A stretch of 44,094 nt of DNA from assembly GCA_019240115.1 (NCBI GenBank), contig JAFAYV010000072.1, positions 1-44,094 on the forward strand, in the 5' to 3' direction. This stretch comes from Solirubrobacterales bacterium. Its GTDB lineage: Bacteria; Actinomycetota; Thermoleophilia; Solirubrobacterales; Solirubrobacteraceae. The notes beneath the pieces were generated by a model. The model did no database searches. It was not told the DNA's origin and saw nothing but the letters and a program-made list of their open reading frames with translations. Position 1 is the stretch's first letter. Each line of letters opens with the position of its first letter. Below are positions 1 through 8,357 of the stretch, piece after piece. A program made the position numbers and the translations under genes.

Positions 1-1
1 G

Positions 2-238
2 CGCACCGACCGCCACCGCCTGGACCGCGGCGGCAACCGCCAACTCAACCACGCCTTCCACATGCTGGCCATGTGCAAGCTGGTCAACGACCCCGCCACC
101 GCCGCCTACATCGCCAAACAACGCCACGCCGGCAAGACCACCCCCGAAGCCCTGCGCTGCCTCAAGCGACATCTCGTCCGCCGCGTCTTCACCCTCCTTC
201 ATAGCCCGAAGTTGGTGCCCCAGACCGTCTGCTCTTGA
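2..238 (+). pseudogene. IS110-family transposase, C-terminal fragment (5' end outside the window)
   Basis: The forward frame from base 2 gives 78 residues and a TGA stop at 236-238. It includes LDRGGNRQLNHAFHMLA, which matches the hallmark C-terminal Transposase_20 (IS116/IS110/IS902) segment that ends DEDD-type IS110 transposases. These enzymes usually have about 350-420 residues, so only the last fifth is here. Whether the element is whole cannot be judged from this side. IS110 elements lack terminal inverted repeats, so the right end is not obvious; TTTGTCGCATC occurs at 249-259 and again at 309-319. The family assignment is firm, but its status (intact or remnant) is unknown. Confidence 0.8.
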
Positions 239-248
239 CATAGGAGGC

Positions 249-319
249 TTTGTCGCATCACCGACGCTGAGCCCGACGAATCGGGCAAATCCGGCGGCCC
301 GGTTCGGTTTTGTCGCATC
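249..319. repeat. 11-bp direct repeat flanking the 3' side of the IS110 fragment
   Basis: TTTGTCGCATC is present at 249-259 and 309-319, exactly 60 bp apart, just downstream of the transposase stop. One copy could mark the right end of the insertion and the other a target or an older end. That role is inference; only the repeat is seen. Confidence 0.4.
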
Positions 320-480
320 GGGGGCGCGAAGCGAGCGGCCGTCGACGGTCGGCGACCGTTGCGGCCAGGTTCGCGGTCCGCCGGGCCCGTGCGGATGTTG
401 CCCTCGCCGTCGGACGCGCGCCCGCGGCACGCGAAATCAGCTCGCGCCTGAGGACCGCCGGGTCTGGGCCCGACCGGGCT

Positions 481-600
481 TCAGATGACGCCGCGGACCA
501 CCGCGATCGCGATCACCGCGGCGGCGATGCCCGCCGCCAGGGCGAACGCCGCGAGCGCCAGGCGCAGCGCGATCCGGGTGGACGGGGGCGGCGAGCTCAT
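481..600 (-). CDS. 39-aa single-pass membrane peptide at the end of the copper operon
   Basis: This short frame starts at 600 and overlaps the stop of the CopC-CopD gene as ATGA, the coupling also used between the two genes before it. The product is a short Ser/Pro-rich N-terminus followed by one long Ala/Val/Ile hydrophobic segment (about residues 11-37), so it is probably a single-pass inner-membrane peptide. I do not recognise a family. The tight coupling to a CopCD gene supports it being real and co-translated, perhaps as a small partner of the copper-transport protein. It is the last gene before the IS110 debris. Confidence 0.5.
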   Translation of the reverse strand: MSSPPPSTRIALRLALAAFALAAGIAAAVIAIAVVRGVI

Positions 601-2327
601 CCGTCGGCCTGGTCGACGATCAGCGCCTGGAACGGACGGCCGCTGGGCGGGGTGATCGTGTAGTCCAGGCCCCATCGCCCGACCATGATCAGCGCGGGGG
701 CGCGGCGCGAGTACACGCCGGGGGCGGTCTCGGCGAGCTGGTACTCCTGCTGGGGCATCTCCATCTCCAGGTGGTTGAGGGTGAGCGTGATCTGCGCGCT
801 GCGGATGGGCCGTCCGCCGCGCGTCAGGCGCAACGCGAACGAATCGGGGGCGGCGGCCTTGTTCGGGGTGACGAGGACCTGCAGCAGGAACCCGTCGCGG
901 CGCAGCGTCTGCACGACGCGTCCGGGCCCGACCGAGGCCGCCGCCGAGTTCTGCTCCGCAAAGGCGGGCGGCGGCGGCGCGAGGCTGGAGAGCAGCGCGG
1001 CCGCGAACACGGCGCCGACGACGAGCACCGCCTCGGTGGTGACCAGGCGCCGCAGCAGCCCCGCGGCGCGGACATCGGGCCCCGCGATGAGCCTCGGCCT
1101 GACCCGCAGCAGGTTCTGCGAGGCCGCCGCGACCGCGACCAGCAGGATCGCGATCTTGGCCAGGATCGCGACGCCGTAGCCGGTGTCCCAGAGCGCGTCC
1201 AGCGCGGGCATGTGATCGATCGTCGCGATCGTCCCGGTGGCGAGCAGCGTCGCGACCGAGGCGAGTGCGAGGTTGGAGAAGCGGGGCACGACGACCGACA
1301 GCGCCGGCGCCCGCCGCCGGGATCCGAGCGCCACCCAGAGCACGAGCAGCCCGATGAGGCCGCCGAGCCACAGCGAGCCCGAGATGAGGTGCAGCCAGTC
1401 GACCGGGACCGAGACCCCGCGCGGCGAGGTCTGCCCGGCGTGGCCCGCGCTGCCCGGGAAGACGAGCACCGCGGCCGCCGCCAGCAGCGCCCCGGCCTGG
1501 GCGGCGAGCTCGGCGAGGGAGCGTCGCTCGCGATCGGGCCGGTCGAGGTACAGGGAGATCCAGCCGGCGAGCGCGAACAGCCCGAAGCACAGCAGCATGT
1601 CGACGTAGTCGCGGCCGAACGCGGTGACGCGGAACAGCGGCACGAGCGCGTCGACGTCGAACGCCGAGCGCAGCGAGTCGGCGGACGCATTGATCTCGAG
1701 ATACACGGGGATCGCCAGCAGCCCGACGATCGAGGCCACGACGAACGCGACCGAGACGGCGCGCAGGCTGGTCCCGGGCACCCGCCGGGGCAGCGAGCGC
1801 GCGACGAGGAAGCGGAACGCGAACAGCCCGATCGCGATCATCGTCGACAGGAACATCGTCCAGCGCGAGATCAGCAGGTTCGGCGAGGTCGCCGACTGGG
1901 CGATGCTCGGCACCGCGAACCGGGGAGCCGGGCCCGGATTGGGGCCGACCGCGTACGTGAAGGCGCCCTGGACCGGATGACCGTCGACCGAGATCGCGCG
2001 CCAGTAGATGAGATACCAGCCCTCGGGGACATGCGATCGCAACGGCACCACGAGCGTGTCCGGGTTCCCCGGAGCCCGGCGGACCGGCCCGGTCGTCTGC
2101 TGATGACCGTCGGCGTCGGTGACCGAGATGATCGCGAAGCTCGGCTCGACCGCCTCGTCGTAGGTCAGTGCGACGGTGTGGGGCGGACTCTCGAGCACCC
2201 GGCTCGCCGCCGGGTCGGTGCGGACGAGGTAGGCGTGCGCCGCCGCGACCGGCGGCGCCGCCAGCGCGAGCGCGACGGCGACCGCGGCCGCGGCCGTGGC
2301 GACCGCGGCACGCCATCGCAGCCTCAT
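597..2327 (-). CDS. CopC-CopD fusion copper resistance/import protein with C-terminal YtkA/FixH-like domain
   Basis: 576 residues. A signal peptide ends before His31 (VAAAHAYLV), so the mature protein would begin with the His that binds Cu(II) in CopC. A second candidate ligand is the His in SVDGHPVQG. The CopC domain covers about residues 31-125. About eight membrane helices follow (CopD domain, roughly residues 150-450). The last ~100 residues form a beta-rich domain of YtkA/FixH type containing NHLEMEMPQ, a Met/His-rich stretch that could bind Cu(I). CopC hands copper to CopD for transport across the membrane, often towards cuproenzymes. The gene overlaps the DUF1775 gene by ATGA and is probably co-translated with it. 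The domain assignments are strong; transport direction and metal use are inferred from the family. Confidence 0.88.
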   Translation of the reverse strand: MRLRWRAAVATAAAAVAVALALAAPPVAAAHAYLVRTDPAASRVLESPPHTVALTYDEAVEPSFAIISVTDADGHQQTTGPVRRAPGNPDTLVVPLRSHVPEGWYLIYWRAISVDGHPVQGAFTYAVGPNPGPAPRFAVPSIAQSATSPNLLISRWTMFLSTMIAIGLFAFRFLVARSLPRRVPGTSLRAVSVAFVVASIVGLLAIPVYLEINASADSLRSAFDVDALVPLFRVTAFGRDYVDMLLCFGLFALAGWISLYLDRPDRERRSLAELAAQAGALLAAAAVLVFPGSAGHAGQTSPRGVSVPVDWLHLISGSLWLGGLIGLLVLWVALGSRRRAPALSVVVPRFSNLALASVATLLATGTIATIDHMPALDALWDTGYGVAILAKIAILLVAVAAASQNLLRVRPRLIAGPDVRAAGLLRRLVTTEAVLVVGAVFAAALLSSLAPPPPAFAEQNSAAASVGPGRVVQTLRRDGFLLQVLVTPNKAAAPDSFALRLTRGGRPIRSAQITLTLNHLEMEMPQQEYQLAETAPGVYSRRAPALIMVGRWGLDYTITPPSGRPFQALIVDQADG

Positions 2328-2947
2328 GCGACGAGGCGCCGCGTGTCGCTGCCCTCCCCCGACCGCGTGCCCGAGAGCAGCGCGAAGCCCCCGGCGAGCA
2401 GGCCGAGCACGCCGACGACGAGCGCGATGATCGTCAACAGCGATACCCCGCCGCCGCCGAGCGAGTCCTTGACGGCGATCGTCGGCGCCGGCGCGGCCGA
2501 AGCCTCCGGGCCCGCCCAGTCGACGATCGAGCCGTCGGAGTAGGTCTGCTGGACCTGGAACGTGTAGGTCGTGGCCGAGGACGGCTGGGCGAGGAACTGG
2601 AACAGCGAGTCCTCGCCGGTCGGGGTGCGGCCACCCGTCCACGTCACCTTCTGCACGACCGCCGAGTCGCCCGAGCCGGTCTGCTGGATGCGCTGGGTCC
2701 AGCCCGGCGGCGGGGGCACGAACGAGTCGATGCCGAAGCCGCTGGGGACCGTCATGACGATCTTCTCGGTGGTGAGGTCGGCCTTCTCGGTGGGGACGGC
2801 CAGGCTGTAGAGCTGCAGCTTGCCCGACACCGACACGGCCGGGCTGACCCGCGCGTGGCCCTGGGCGAGCGCCGGCCAGACCAGCATCGCGGCGAGCGCC
2901 GCGGGCCCGGCCAGCCGCGCGCGCCTGAGCGCAGCGGTGAGCTTCAT
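2324..2947 (-). CDS. YcnI/DUF1775 copper-binding membrane-anchored protein
   Basis: 207 residues. The start at 2947 follows a good Shine-Dalgarno (AAGGAGAACTCGATC). The signal peptide ends near AQG, leaving His31 at the new N-terminus (GHARVSPAV), as in YcnI proteins where the N-terminal His and a nearby Trp bind Cu(II). The DUF1775 beta-sandwich covers about residues 31-165, with the conserved PPPGW turn. A Gly/Ala linker and one C-terminal membrane helix (about 170-195) follow, then a short Arg-rich tail. It sits directly before and overlaps the CopC-CopD gene, the usual arrangement for this copper-handling pair in actinobacteria. The function as a copper chaperone is inferred from the family. 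Confidence 0.88.
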   Translation of the reverse strand: MKLTAALRRARLAGPAALAAMLVWPALAQGHARVSPAVSVSGKLQLYSLAVPTEKADLTTEKIVMTVPSGFGIDSFVPPPPGWTQRIQQTGSGDSAVVQKVTWTGGRTPTGEDSLFQFLAQPSSATTYTFQVQQTYSDGSIVDWAGPEASAAPAPTIAVKDSLGGGGVSLLTIIALVVGVLGLLAGGFALLSGTRSGEGSDTRRLVA

Positions 2948-3021
2948 GATCGAGTTCTCCTTGGTTGGCTGACGATGCGGTCGCGCCGGCGGCCCGCGCG
3001 ATGCGGACGACCGGCTCGCGG

Positions 3022-3633
3022 TCAGCGCGGAGGCCCGCGGTCGCACCACCCCGCGGCCAGCGGGGCGAGGCGGGGCAGCGCGAGGGGCGCGGGGCGCGGC
3101 ACATCGATCCGCGTCCGCCGGCCGGCCGCGCGGCCGGCGCGGTGGCGCAGGGCGACCTCGCGGACGAGCCGGCAGGCGCCGTGCAGCACCGCCGCCAGCA
3201 CGAGGCCGACGCACAGGGCGGTGGGGATCGCCCACCAGCCGCCGGAGCCGAAGACGCCGGCCAGGCCGGCGGGGTGGCCGGTCGCGAAGGTCCCCTCGAG
3301 CAGCTCCTGGGAGCAGTAGATCGCGATCAGGCAGACCGAGCAGCTCAGCCACAGGCCGGTCAGCGACAGGCCGAGGCGCGGCAGCGTCGTCCGTCCCGAC
3401 AGCGCCCGACCGAGCGAGGAGAGCAGGCCGCCGACGGCGAGGCCGAGCGCGAGCACCATCCAGGGCACGACCGAGTGCAGATAGGAGTGGCCCTGGCGCT
3501 GCAGCATCGCGCTCGCGGCGCTCCCGTAGGCGAGCAGATAGCGCAGTTGGTGGACCGCGAAGCCGGCGATCGGCAGCGCGCCGGCCCGTCCGACACCGCG
3601 GATGATCGTGCGGCGGTACGAACCCGTGGCCAT
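3022..3633 (-). CDS. Multi-pass membrane protein of unknown function heading the copper operon
   Basis: 203 residues with about four hydrophobic segments: near the N-terminus (ALPIAGFAVHQLRYLLAYG), VVPWMVLALGLAVGGLLSSL, LSLTGLWLSCSVCLIAIYC and WWAIPTALCVGLVLAAVL. A basic, Pro-rich tail follows. I do not recognise the family. It lies 74 nt upstream of the YcnI gene on the same strand and is likely the first gene of the copper cluster. The start at 3633 is supported by a TATGCT box (complement of 3645-3650) ending 11 nt upstream. The HSYLHSVVPW segment and Cys residues inside the third helix could be metal ligands, but this is speculation. Confidence 0.7.
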   Translation of the reverse strand: MATGSYRRTIIRGVGRAGALPIAGFAVHQLRYLLAYGSAASAMLQRQGHSYLHSVVPWMVLALGLAVGGLLSSLGRALSGRTTLPRLGLSLTGLWLSCSVCLIAIYCSQELLEGTFATGHPAGLAGVFGSGGWWAIPTALCVGLVLAAVLHGACRLVREVALRHRAGRAAGRRTRIDVPRPAPLALPRLAPLAAGWCDRGPPR

Positions 3634-3671
3634 CGTCTCCGGCCAGCATACCGGTGCCCTTCGGGGCGCCC

Positions 3672-3731
3672 GCGCGGTTACGCCCCGCGCGGTTACCCGC
3701 CCCGCGCGGTTAGCCGCCCCGCGCGGCGCGG
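3672..3731. repeat. Three to four tandem copies of a ~17-bp GC-rich unit
   Basis: The unit GCGCGGTTACCCGCCCC occurs at 3687-3703 and, with one change, at 3704-3720. A 15-bp version lies at 3672-3686 and a partial fourth copy starts at 3721. The array sits between the promoter region of the copper operon and the stop of the broken SDR gene (3732). It could be a local replication-slippage product or multiple binding sites. Confidence 0.6.
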
Positions 3732-4504
3732 CTATACGCCGCCGCCGTACAGGTCCAGGGTGCGGGCCATGCCGCCGTCGACGCAGAGCGTCTCGCCGGT
3801 GATGAAGCGGGCCGCGTCGGAGGGAGGAAGACGACGGCGTCGGCGACGTCCTCGGGCTGCGACCAGCGCCGCAGCGCGGTCTGCGCCTCGATCGACTCGA
3901 TGACGCCGGGAATCTCGCGGTTACGCGCCCACATGTCGGTGTCGACGGCGCCGGGCGAGACCGTGTTGACCCGGATCCCCCGAGGTCCCAGCTCCATCGC
4001 CAGCGATCGCGACGCGGCGTCGATCGCGCCCTTGGAGGCGGCGTAGGCGCTGCGGTTCGGGGTGCCGCAGACTGCGGAGATCGACCCCAGGCTGATGATC
4101 GAGCCGCGGCCGCGCGCGACCATGCCGGGGCACGAGCGCCGCGATCAGCAGCAGCGGGGCCCGCACGTTGATCGCGTGGAGGCGGTCGATGAACTCGGCG
4201 TCGATCTCGGCGAGCGGGAGGCGGGCGCCGAGGCCGGCGTCGTTGACGAGGATGTCGACCGCGCCGAGGCGGGCTTGCGCCTCGGCGGCGAGCGCAGCCG
4301 GGCCGCGGGATCGGACAGCTCGGTCTCGAGCACGACCGGGTCGTGGCCCAGCGTCGCCGCGACCTCCTGCAGCCGCGCGCGGTCGCGAGCCGCCAGCGCC
4401 ACGCGCGCGCCCGCCCGGTCGAGCGCCGTCGCGATCGCCGCGCCGATTCCCCGGGAGGCGCCGGTCCCCAGCGCCGCGCGGCCGTGCGGCGAGGATGAGC
4501 CCAT
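3732..4504 (-). pseudogene. Short-chain dehydrogenase/reductase broken by three single-base indels
   Basis: The pieces form one SDR when the frame is shifted three times. Frame 1 (from 4504) carries the cofactor motif TGASRGIG. A one-base loss near 4300 moves to a frame with the NDAG motif and DILVNDAGLGARLP. An extra C in the CCCC run near 4132 moves to a third frame with the catalytic Ser region and YAASK (Tyr-x-x-x-Lys), RGIRVNTVSPG and WSQPEDVADAVVFL. A lost base near 3824 restores ARFITGETLCVDGG and the stop at 3732. The net change is -1 base, giving an ancestral length of 257 residues. A TAGGCT box (complement of 4514-4519) lies 9 nt before the ATG, suggesting a leaderless start. It is either a decaying gene or an assembly with uncorrected indels. 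Confidence 0.8.
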
Positions 4505-4516
4505 CGCACGCGGAGC

Positions 4517-5386
4517 CTACGCTTCGGCGAAGAAGTCGATCAGCAGCCGCGACACCGCGGCGGGCTCGTCGTGCTGGACCCAGTGCGAGCAGTCGAGCAC
4601 GACGACCCGTTGCAGGCGGGGGACGTCGGCGGGGTCGGGACGGGCGAGGTCGGCGCCGAGATAGCGATCGTGGCGACCCCAGACAACCAGGGTCGGAGCC
4701 TGGACGGGCGCCAGCGGCGGACGGCCGGCGCGCGCCCGCATGGCGGCCCGGTAGTAGTCGAGCATCGCGGTCAGCGCGCCGGGCTGCGCCCAGGCGTCGA
4801 CGTAGCGGCCGACGTCGGTGGTCGAGAACGCGCCCGGCGCGCTGTCGCGCGTCAGGCTGCGTCGCAGCGGCGCCCAGCCGCCGGCGGCGAGCAGGCGCTC
4901 GGGCAGCCACGGCAGCTGGAAGGCGAGCATGTACCAGGAGCGGCGCAGCTGGCGGGGGTCGCGCAGCGCGCGGCGCAGGCGGCGAGGATGGGGGAGGTTC
5001 AGGACGGCGAGGCGCGCGACCGCGGCGGGGTGGCTGATCGCGGTCGCCCAGGCGATCGCGCCGCCCCAGTCGTGCCCGACGATGTGCGCGCGCGGCGCCC
5101 CGCGCTCGGCGATCAGCTCGACGACGTCGCCGGCGAGTCGATCGATCGCGTAGGCCCGGTGTCCCCGGGGCCGCGAAGAGAGGTTGTAGCCGCGCAGGTC
5201 GGGCGCCACGACCCGGAAGCCGCCGGCGGCGAGCGCCGGGATCTGGGCGCGCCAGCCAAACCAGAACTCGGGGAACCCGTGCAGGAGCACGACGAGCGGC
5301 CCGGTTCCGGACTCGACGTAGTGCAGGCGCACCGAGGACAGCTCGGCGTAACCGTGGCGCATGGCCTCAAGGATGCGGCACGGCAT
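4517..5386 (-). CDS. Epoxide-hydrolase-like alpha/beta hydrolase
   Basis: 289 residues. HGFPEFWFGWR is the oxyanion-hole HGxP motif of epoxide hydrolases. GHDWGG places the nucleophile as Asp, as in epoxide hydrolases and haloalkane dehalogenases, not Ser. VVWGRHDRYLG is the usual acid-bearing strand, and the His in LDCSHWVQHDEP completes the triad. The cap region contains Tyr residues typical of epoxide ring-opening enzymes. It would hydrolyse an epoxide or similar ester intermediate in the cytoplasm; the substrate is unknown. An alternative ATG at 5362 (MRHGYAEL) fits family alignments equally well. Its stop lies 12 nt before the broken SDR start. Confidence 0.85.
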   Translation of the reverse strand: MPCRILEAMRHGYAELSSVRLHYVESGTGPLVVLLHGFPEFWFGWRAQIPALAAGGFRVVAPDLRGYNLSSRPRGHRAYAIDRLAGDVVELIAERGAPRAHIVGHDWGGAIAWATAISHPAAVARLAVLNLPHPRRLRRALRDPRQLRRSWYMLAFQLPWLPERLLAAGGWAPLRRSLTRDSAPGAFSTTDVGRYVDAWAQPGALTAMLDYYRAAMRARAGRPPLAPVQAPTLVVWGRHDRYLGADLARPDPADVPRLQRVVVLDCSHWVQHDEPAAVSRLLIDFFAEA

Positions 5387-5425
5387 GCCCGCGACGCGCG
5401 GGCGTCGCCGCTACGGTGTCCCGAG

Positions 5426-6202
5426 ATGTCCGGCGCCGACACCCGAGCCGCGCCGTCGGCGGTGCAGCGGTTCTTCGACGCGCTGCTGACCCGCGACGCC
5501 GCCGGCGGCTCATGGCTGCGCCCGCTGCTCGCCGCCACGCCCTACGGTCCCGCCACGCTCGGCGAGCTCGTCGAGGCCCCCGGGTGGCTGCAGAGCCAGC
5601 TGGCGGTGCGCGGCGCCGAGGGCCGGCTCGGCTGCTTCGACTATCCGACGGCGCCGTCGCCGGCGCTCGAGGCCTGGTTCATCGACCATCCGAGCGCGCT
5701 GACCTGGCCGCCGGGGGCGCGGATGTCGACCGATGCCCTGCGCCTGCGCCGGGCGCTCATCGACGACGACCCGCCGGGATCGCAGGCCCGCGCCCAGGAG
5801 CGCGCGCACGAGCTCCAGTCGCGACGCTCGGCGCTGTCGCGCGAATGGTGGCGCTTCGAGGCGGTCACGCGCCTGGACTGCGTGCTGATCACCGATCGGC
5901 TCGCGATCACCGTGCAGGCGCCGGGCGGCGATCGCCTCGAGGCCACGACCGAGTGGTATCCGCCGCGCTCGCAGCTGCACCGGGGGCTCGAGGCCGCGCG
6001 GCGGCTGGCCGACGGCAAGCGGTTCGCGTCGCTCGTGCTCTCCCGCACGCCGCTGCCCGGGGCCGACGCCGCGACGCTCGCCCGTGAGCTGCCCGCCGGC
6101 GCGCCGCACCTCGACGAGCTGGAGCGCCGCGAGCTCGCCGACGCCTACCTCGGCAACCTCACCTGGCAGGCGGCCGCCGCGGCCGTCGGGGTCGAGCCCT
6201 GA
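5426..6202 (+). CDS. Hypothetical protein, 258 aa
   Basis: I do not recognise a family. The product is a soluble, Arg/Ala/Leu-rich protein without a signal peptide or membrane helix. It has a central basic helical stretch (ARAQERAHELQSRRSALSRE) followed by a beta-rich segment (VLITDRLAITVQAPGG) and a C-terminal helical part ending in a short helix-turn-like sequence. The start is supported by a TACGGT box at 5412-5417 ending 8 nt before the ATG with no Shine-Dalgarno, consistent with a leaderless transcript. It is divergent from the epoxide-hydrolase-like gene. Confidence 0.7.
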   Translation: MSGADTRAAPSAVQRFFDALLTRDAAGGSWLRPLLAATPYGPATLGELVEAPGWLQSQLAVRGAEGRLGCFDYPTAPSPALEAWFIDHPSALTWPPGARMSTDALRLRRALIDDDPPGSQARAQERAHELQSRRSALSREWWRFEAVTRLDCVLITDRLAITVQAPGGDRLEATTEWYPPRSQLHRGLEAARRLADGKRFASLVLSRTPLPGADAATLARELPAGAPHLDELERRELADAYLGNLTWQAAAAAVGVEP

Positions 6203-6320
6203 CCGTCCTACGCATCCGCCGCCCAAACAGGTAGAAACCAGGGCGACAGCCCGGCTCGACGGCGAGCGCTCCTCGCCGCGCGGCGGAGGGGGCTCGAGAC
6301 GCGTACGGTGCCGATGATCC

Positions 6321-8357
6321 ATGCCTGAGCCGACGCTGCCCGCCGGGCGGTACATGCCCGGACTCGACGGCCTCCGCGCGATCGCGGTCCTGTCGGTGAT
6401 CGCGTTTCACCTCGGGTTCGGCTGGGCCCCGGGCGGGCTGCTCGGCGTCGGGGTGTTCTTCACCCTCAGCGGCTATCTGATCACCGACCTGCTGCTCGGC
6501 GCGCTTGCCGAGCACCGGCTGTCGCTGCGCGACTTCTGGATGCGCCGCGCGCGGCGGCTGCTGCCGGCGCTGTATGTGATGCTCGCGGTGGTCGCCGTCT
6601 GGGTGGCGATCGCCAGCCACCACCGGATCGGCGACATCCGCGGGCAGACGATCTCGGCGGTGCTCTACGTCAACAACTGGTGGCAGATCACCCAGAAGCT
6701 CTCCTACTTCGCCCGCTTCGGCCCGCCGTCGCCGCTCAACCATCTGTGGTCGCTGGCGGTCGAGGAGCAGTTCTACCTCCTGTGGCCGTGGCTGCTGCTG
6801 CTCGGCACGCGCGTCATCGTCGAGCGCCGGCGGCCCGTGCCCGCGCGGCCGCGCCTCGCCGCTGCGGCGCTCGTGCTGGCGGCGATCTCGGCGGTGGAGA
6901 TGGCGATCCTCTACCACCCGAGCTTCGACGCCACCCGGATCTACGACGCCACCGACACGCGCGCCTTCGGCCTGCTGATCGGGGCGGCGCTGGCGATGGT
7001 ATGGCCGAGCCGCGCCCTGACCCAGCGCGTGACCCCGGGGGGCCGGCGGATCATCGACGGGGTCGGGGTGGCCGGCCTGGTGACGATCCTGCTGCTCGTC
7101 TGGCGCACGAACGAGTACTCCCCGTTCATGTATCGGGGCGGGCTCGTGCTGCTGTCGGTGGCGACGGCGGCGGTCGTGGCCGCCGGGGCGCACCCGGCCA
7201 GCCGGCTCGGCCGGGTGCTCGGCGGAACGCCGTTGCGCTGGATCGGCGTGCGCTCGTACGCGATCTATCTCTGGCACGAGCCGATCATCGTGCTGACCAC
7301 GCCGGCGTCGAGCCACAGCGTCGACACGCTGCGCGCCGCCGCGCAGGTGGCGGGGGCGATCCTGATCGCCGCGCTCTCGTGGCGCTTCGTCGAGGAGCCC
7401 ATCCGTCGCGGAGCGCTCGGCCGGCTCTGGCGCCAGGCCCGATCGGTCGACTGGCGCCCGCGCGCCCTGCCGCCGCTCACCTGGGCGGTCACCGCCGGGG
7501 CGGCGGCGCTGCTGCTGTCGGCCGGCCTCGCGATCGCCGGCGTACGCCCGCCGTCGCTCGGCGGATCGAGCCACCGTCCGCCGCAGAGCGCGGAGGTCGG
7601 CCCGCGCTCCGAGAACTCGCCCCACGCGACCTCGGGCCGTCGGCGTCACCGCAGGCCCGGGCCGATCACGACCGCTCGCGCGTCGCGCCGGCGCCCGCTG
7701 CACAGCGCGTGCCGGTCCGTGGTCCACATCGGCGACTCGACCTCCGAGGGCCTTGACTCCAGCGACTACCTGCCCGATCCCGCCCAGCGCATCCCCGCTC
7801 AGTACCACCGGGTCGGCGTCACCGACACGCGCATGGAGGTCACGCCCGCGACCTCGATCGTCGAATCGCTGCCCGGCACCACGAACGCCCAGACCGTCGC
7901 CCGCGGCCTGATCCAGAGCGGGTACCACGGCTGCTGGGTGCTCGCGCTCGGAACCAACGACACCGCCGACATCTCTGTCGGCTCATCGGTCGGCGCCGGC
8001 CAGCGGATCGCCAAGATGATGAAGCTGATCGGCAACCAGCCGGTGATGTGGGTCAACGTCAAGTCGCTGGTCTCCGGCGGCCCGTACTCGGAGACCGACA
8101 TGGAGAACTGGGACCGGGCGCTCGTCCAGGCCTGCCCGCGGTACCCGGACATGCGGATCTACGACTGGGCCGCGGCGGTCAAGAATCGCTGGTTCATCGC
8201 CGACGGCATCCACTTCTACTCGCCCGGCTACGCGGCGCGCGCGCAGCTGATCGCCAACGCGCTGGCCAAGGGGTTCCCGGCGCCGGGCGCGACGTCGGCC
8301 ACGGGCTGCGTCGTGCACACCGGGTCACCGACCGTCGCGGTGCACGGCGTCCGATAA
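6321..8357 (+). CDS. OafA/YrhL-type acyltransferase with C-terminal SGNH-like domain
   Basis: 678 residues. The N-terminus carries the Acyltransferase_3 signature: LDGLRAIAVLSVIAFH with its conserved His, GVFFTLSGYLIT, and FWMRRARRLLPAL, then HLWSLAVEEQFYLLWP. About ten membrane helices end near residue 410. A Pro/Arg/Ser-rich linker leads to an extracytoplasmic domain of about 230 residues with VVHIGDST (GDS block), LGTNDT (block III) and DGIHFYSPGY (catalytic Asp-x-x-His), as in SGNH-hydrolase-fused OafA proteins. Such proteins move acyl groups onto surface sugars or cell-wall polymers; the acceptor here is unknown. A TACGGT box at 6304-6309 precedes the start by 11 nt. Its 3' end may overlap the tail of the convergent GST remnant. 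Confidence 0.93.
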   Translation: MPEPTLPAGRYMPGLDGLRAIAVLSVIAFHLGFGWAPGGLLGVGVFFTLSGYLITDLLLGALAEHRLSLRDFWMRRARRLLPALYVMLAVVAVWVAIASHHRIGDIRGQTISAVLYVNNWWQITQKLSYFARFGPPSPLNHLWSLAVEEQFYLLWPWLLLLGTRVIVERRRPVPARPRLAAAALVLAAISAVEMAILYHPSFDATRIYDATDTRAFGLLIGAALAMVWPSRALTQRVTPGGRRIIDGVGVAGLVTILLLVWRTNEYSPFMYRGGLVLLSVATAAVVAAGAHPASRLGRVLGGTPLRWIGVRSYAIYLWHEPIIVLTTPASSHSVDTLRAAAQVAGAILIAALSWRFVEEPIRRGALGRLWRQARSVDWRPRALPPLTWAVTAGAAALLLSAGLAIAGVRPPSLGGSSHRPPQSAEVGPRSENSPHATSGRRRHRRPGPITTARASRRRPLHSACRSVVHIGDSTSEGLDSSDYLPDPAQRIPAQYHRVGVTDTRMEVTPATSIVESLPGTTNAQTVARGLIQSGYHGCWVLALGTNDTADISVGSSVGAGQRIAKMMKLIGNQPVMWVNVKSLVSGGPYSETDMENWDRALVQACPRYPDMRIYDWAAAVKNRWFIADGIHFYSPGYAARAQLIANALAKGFPAPGATSATGCVVHTGSPTVAVHGVR

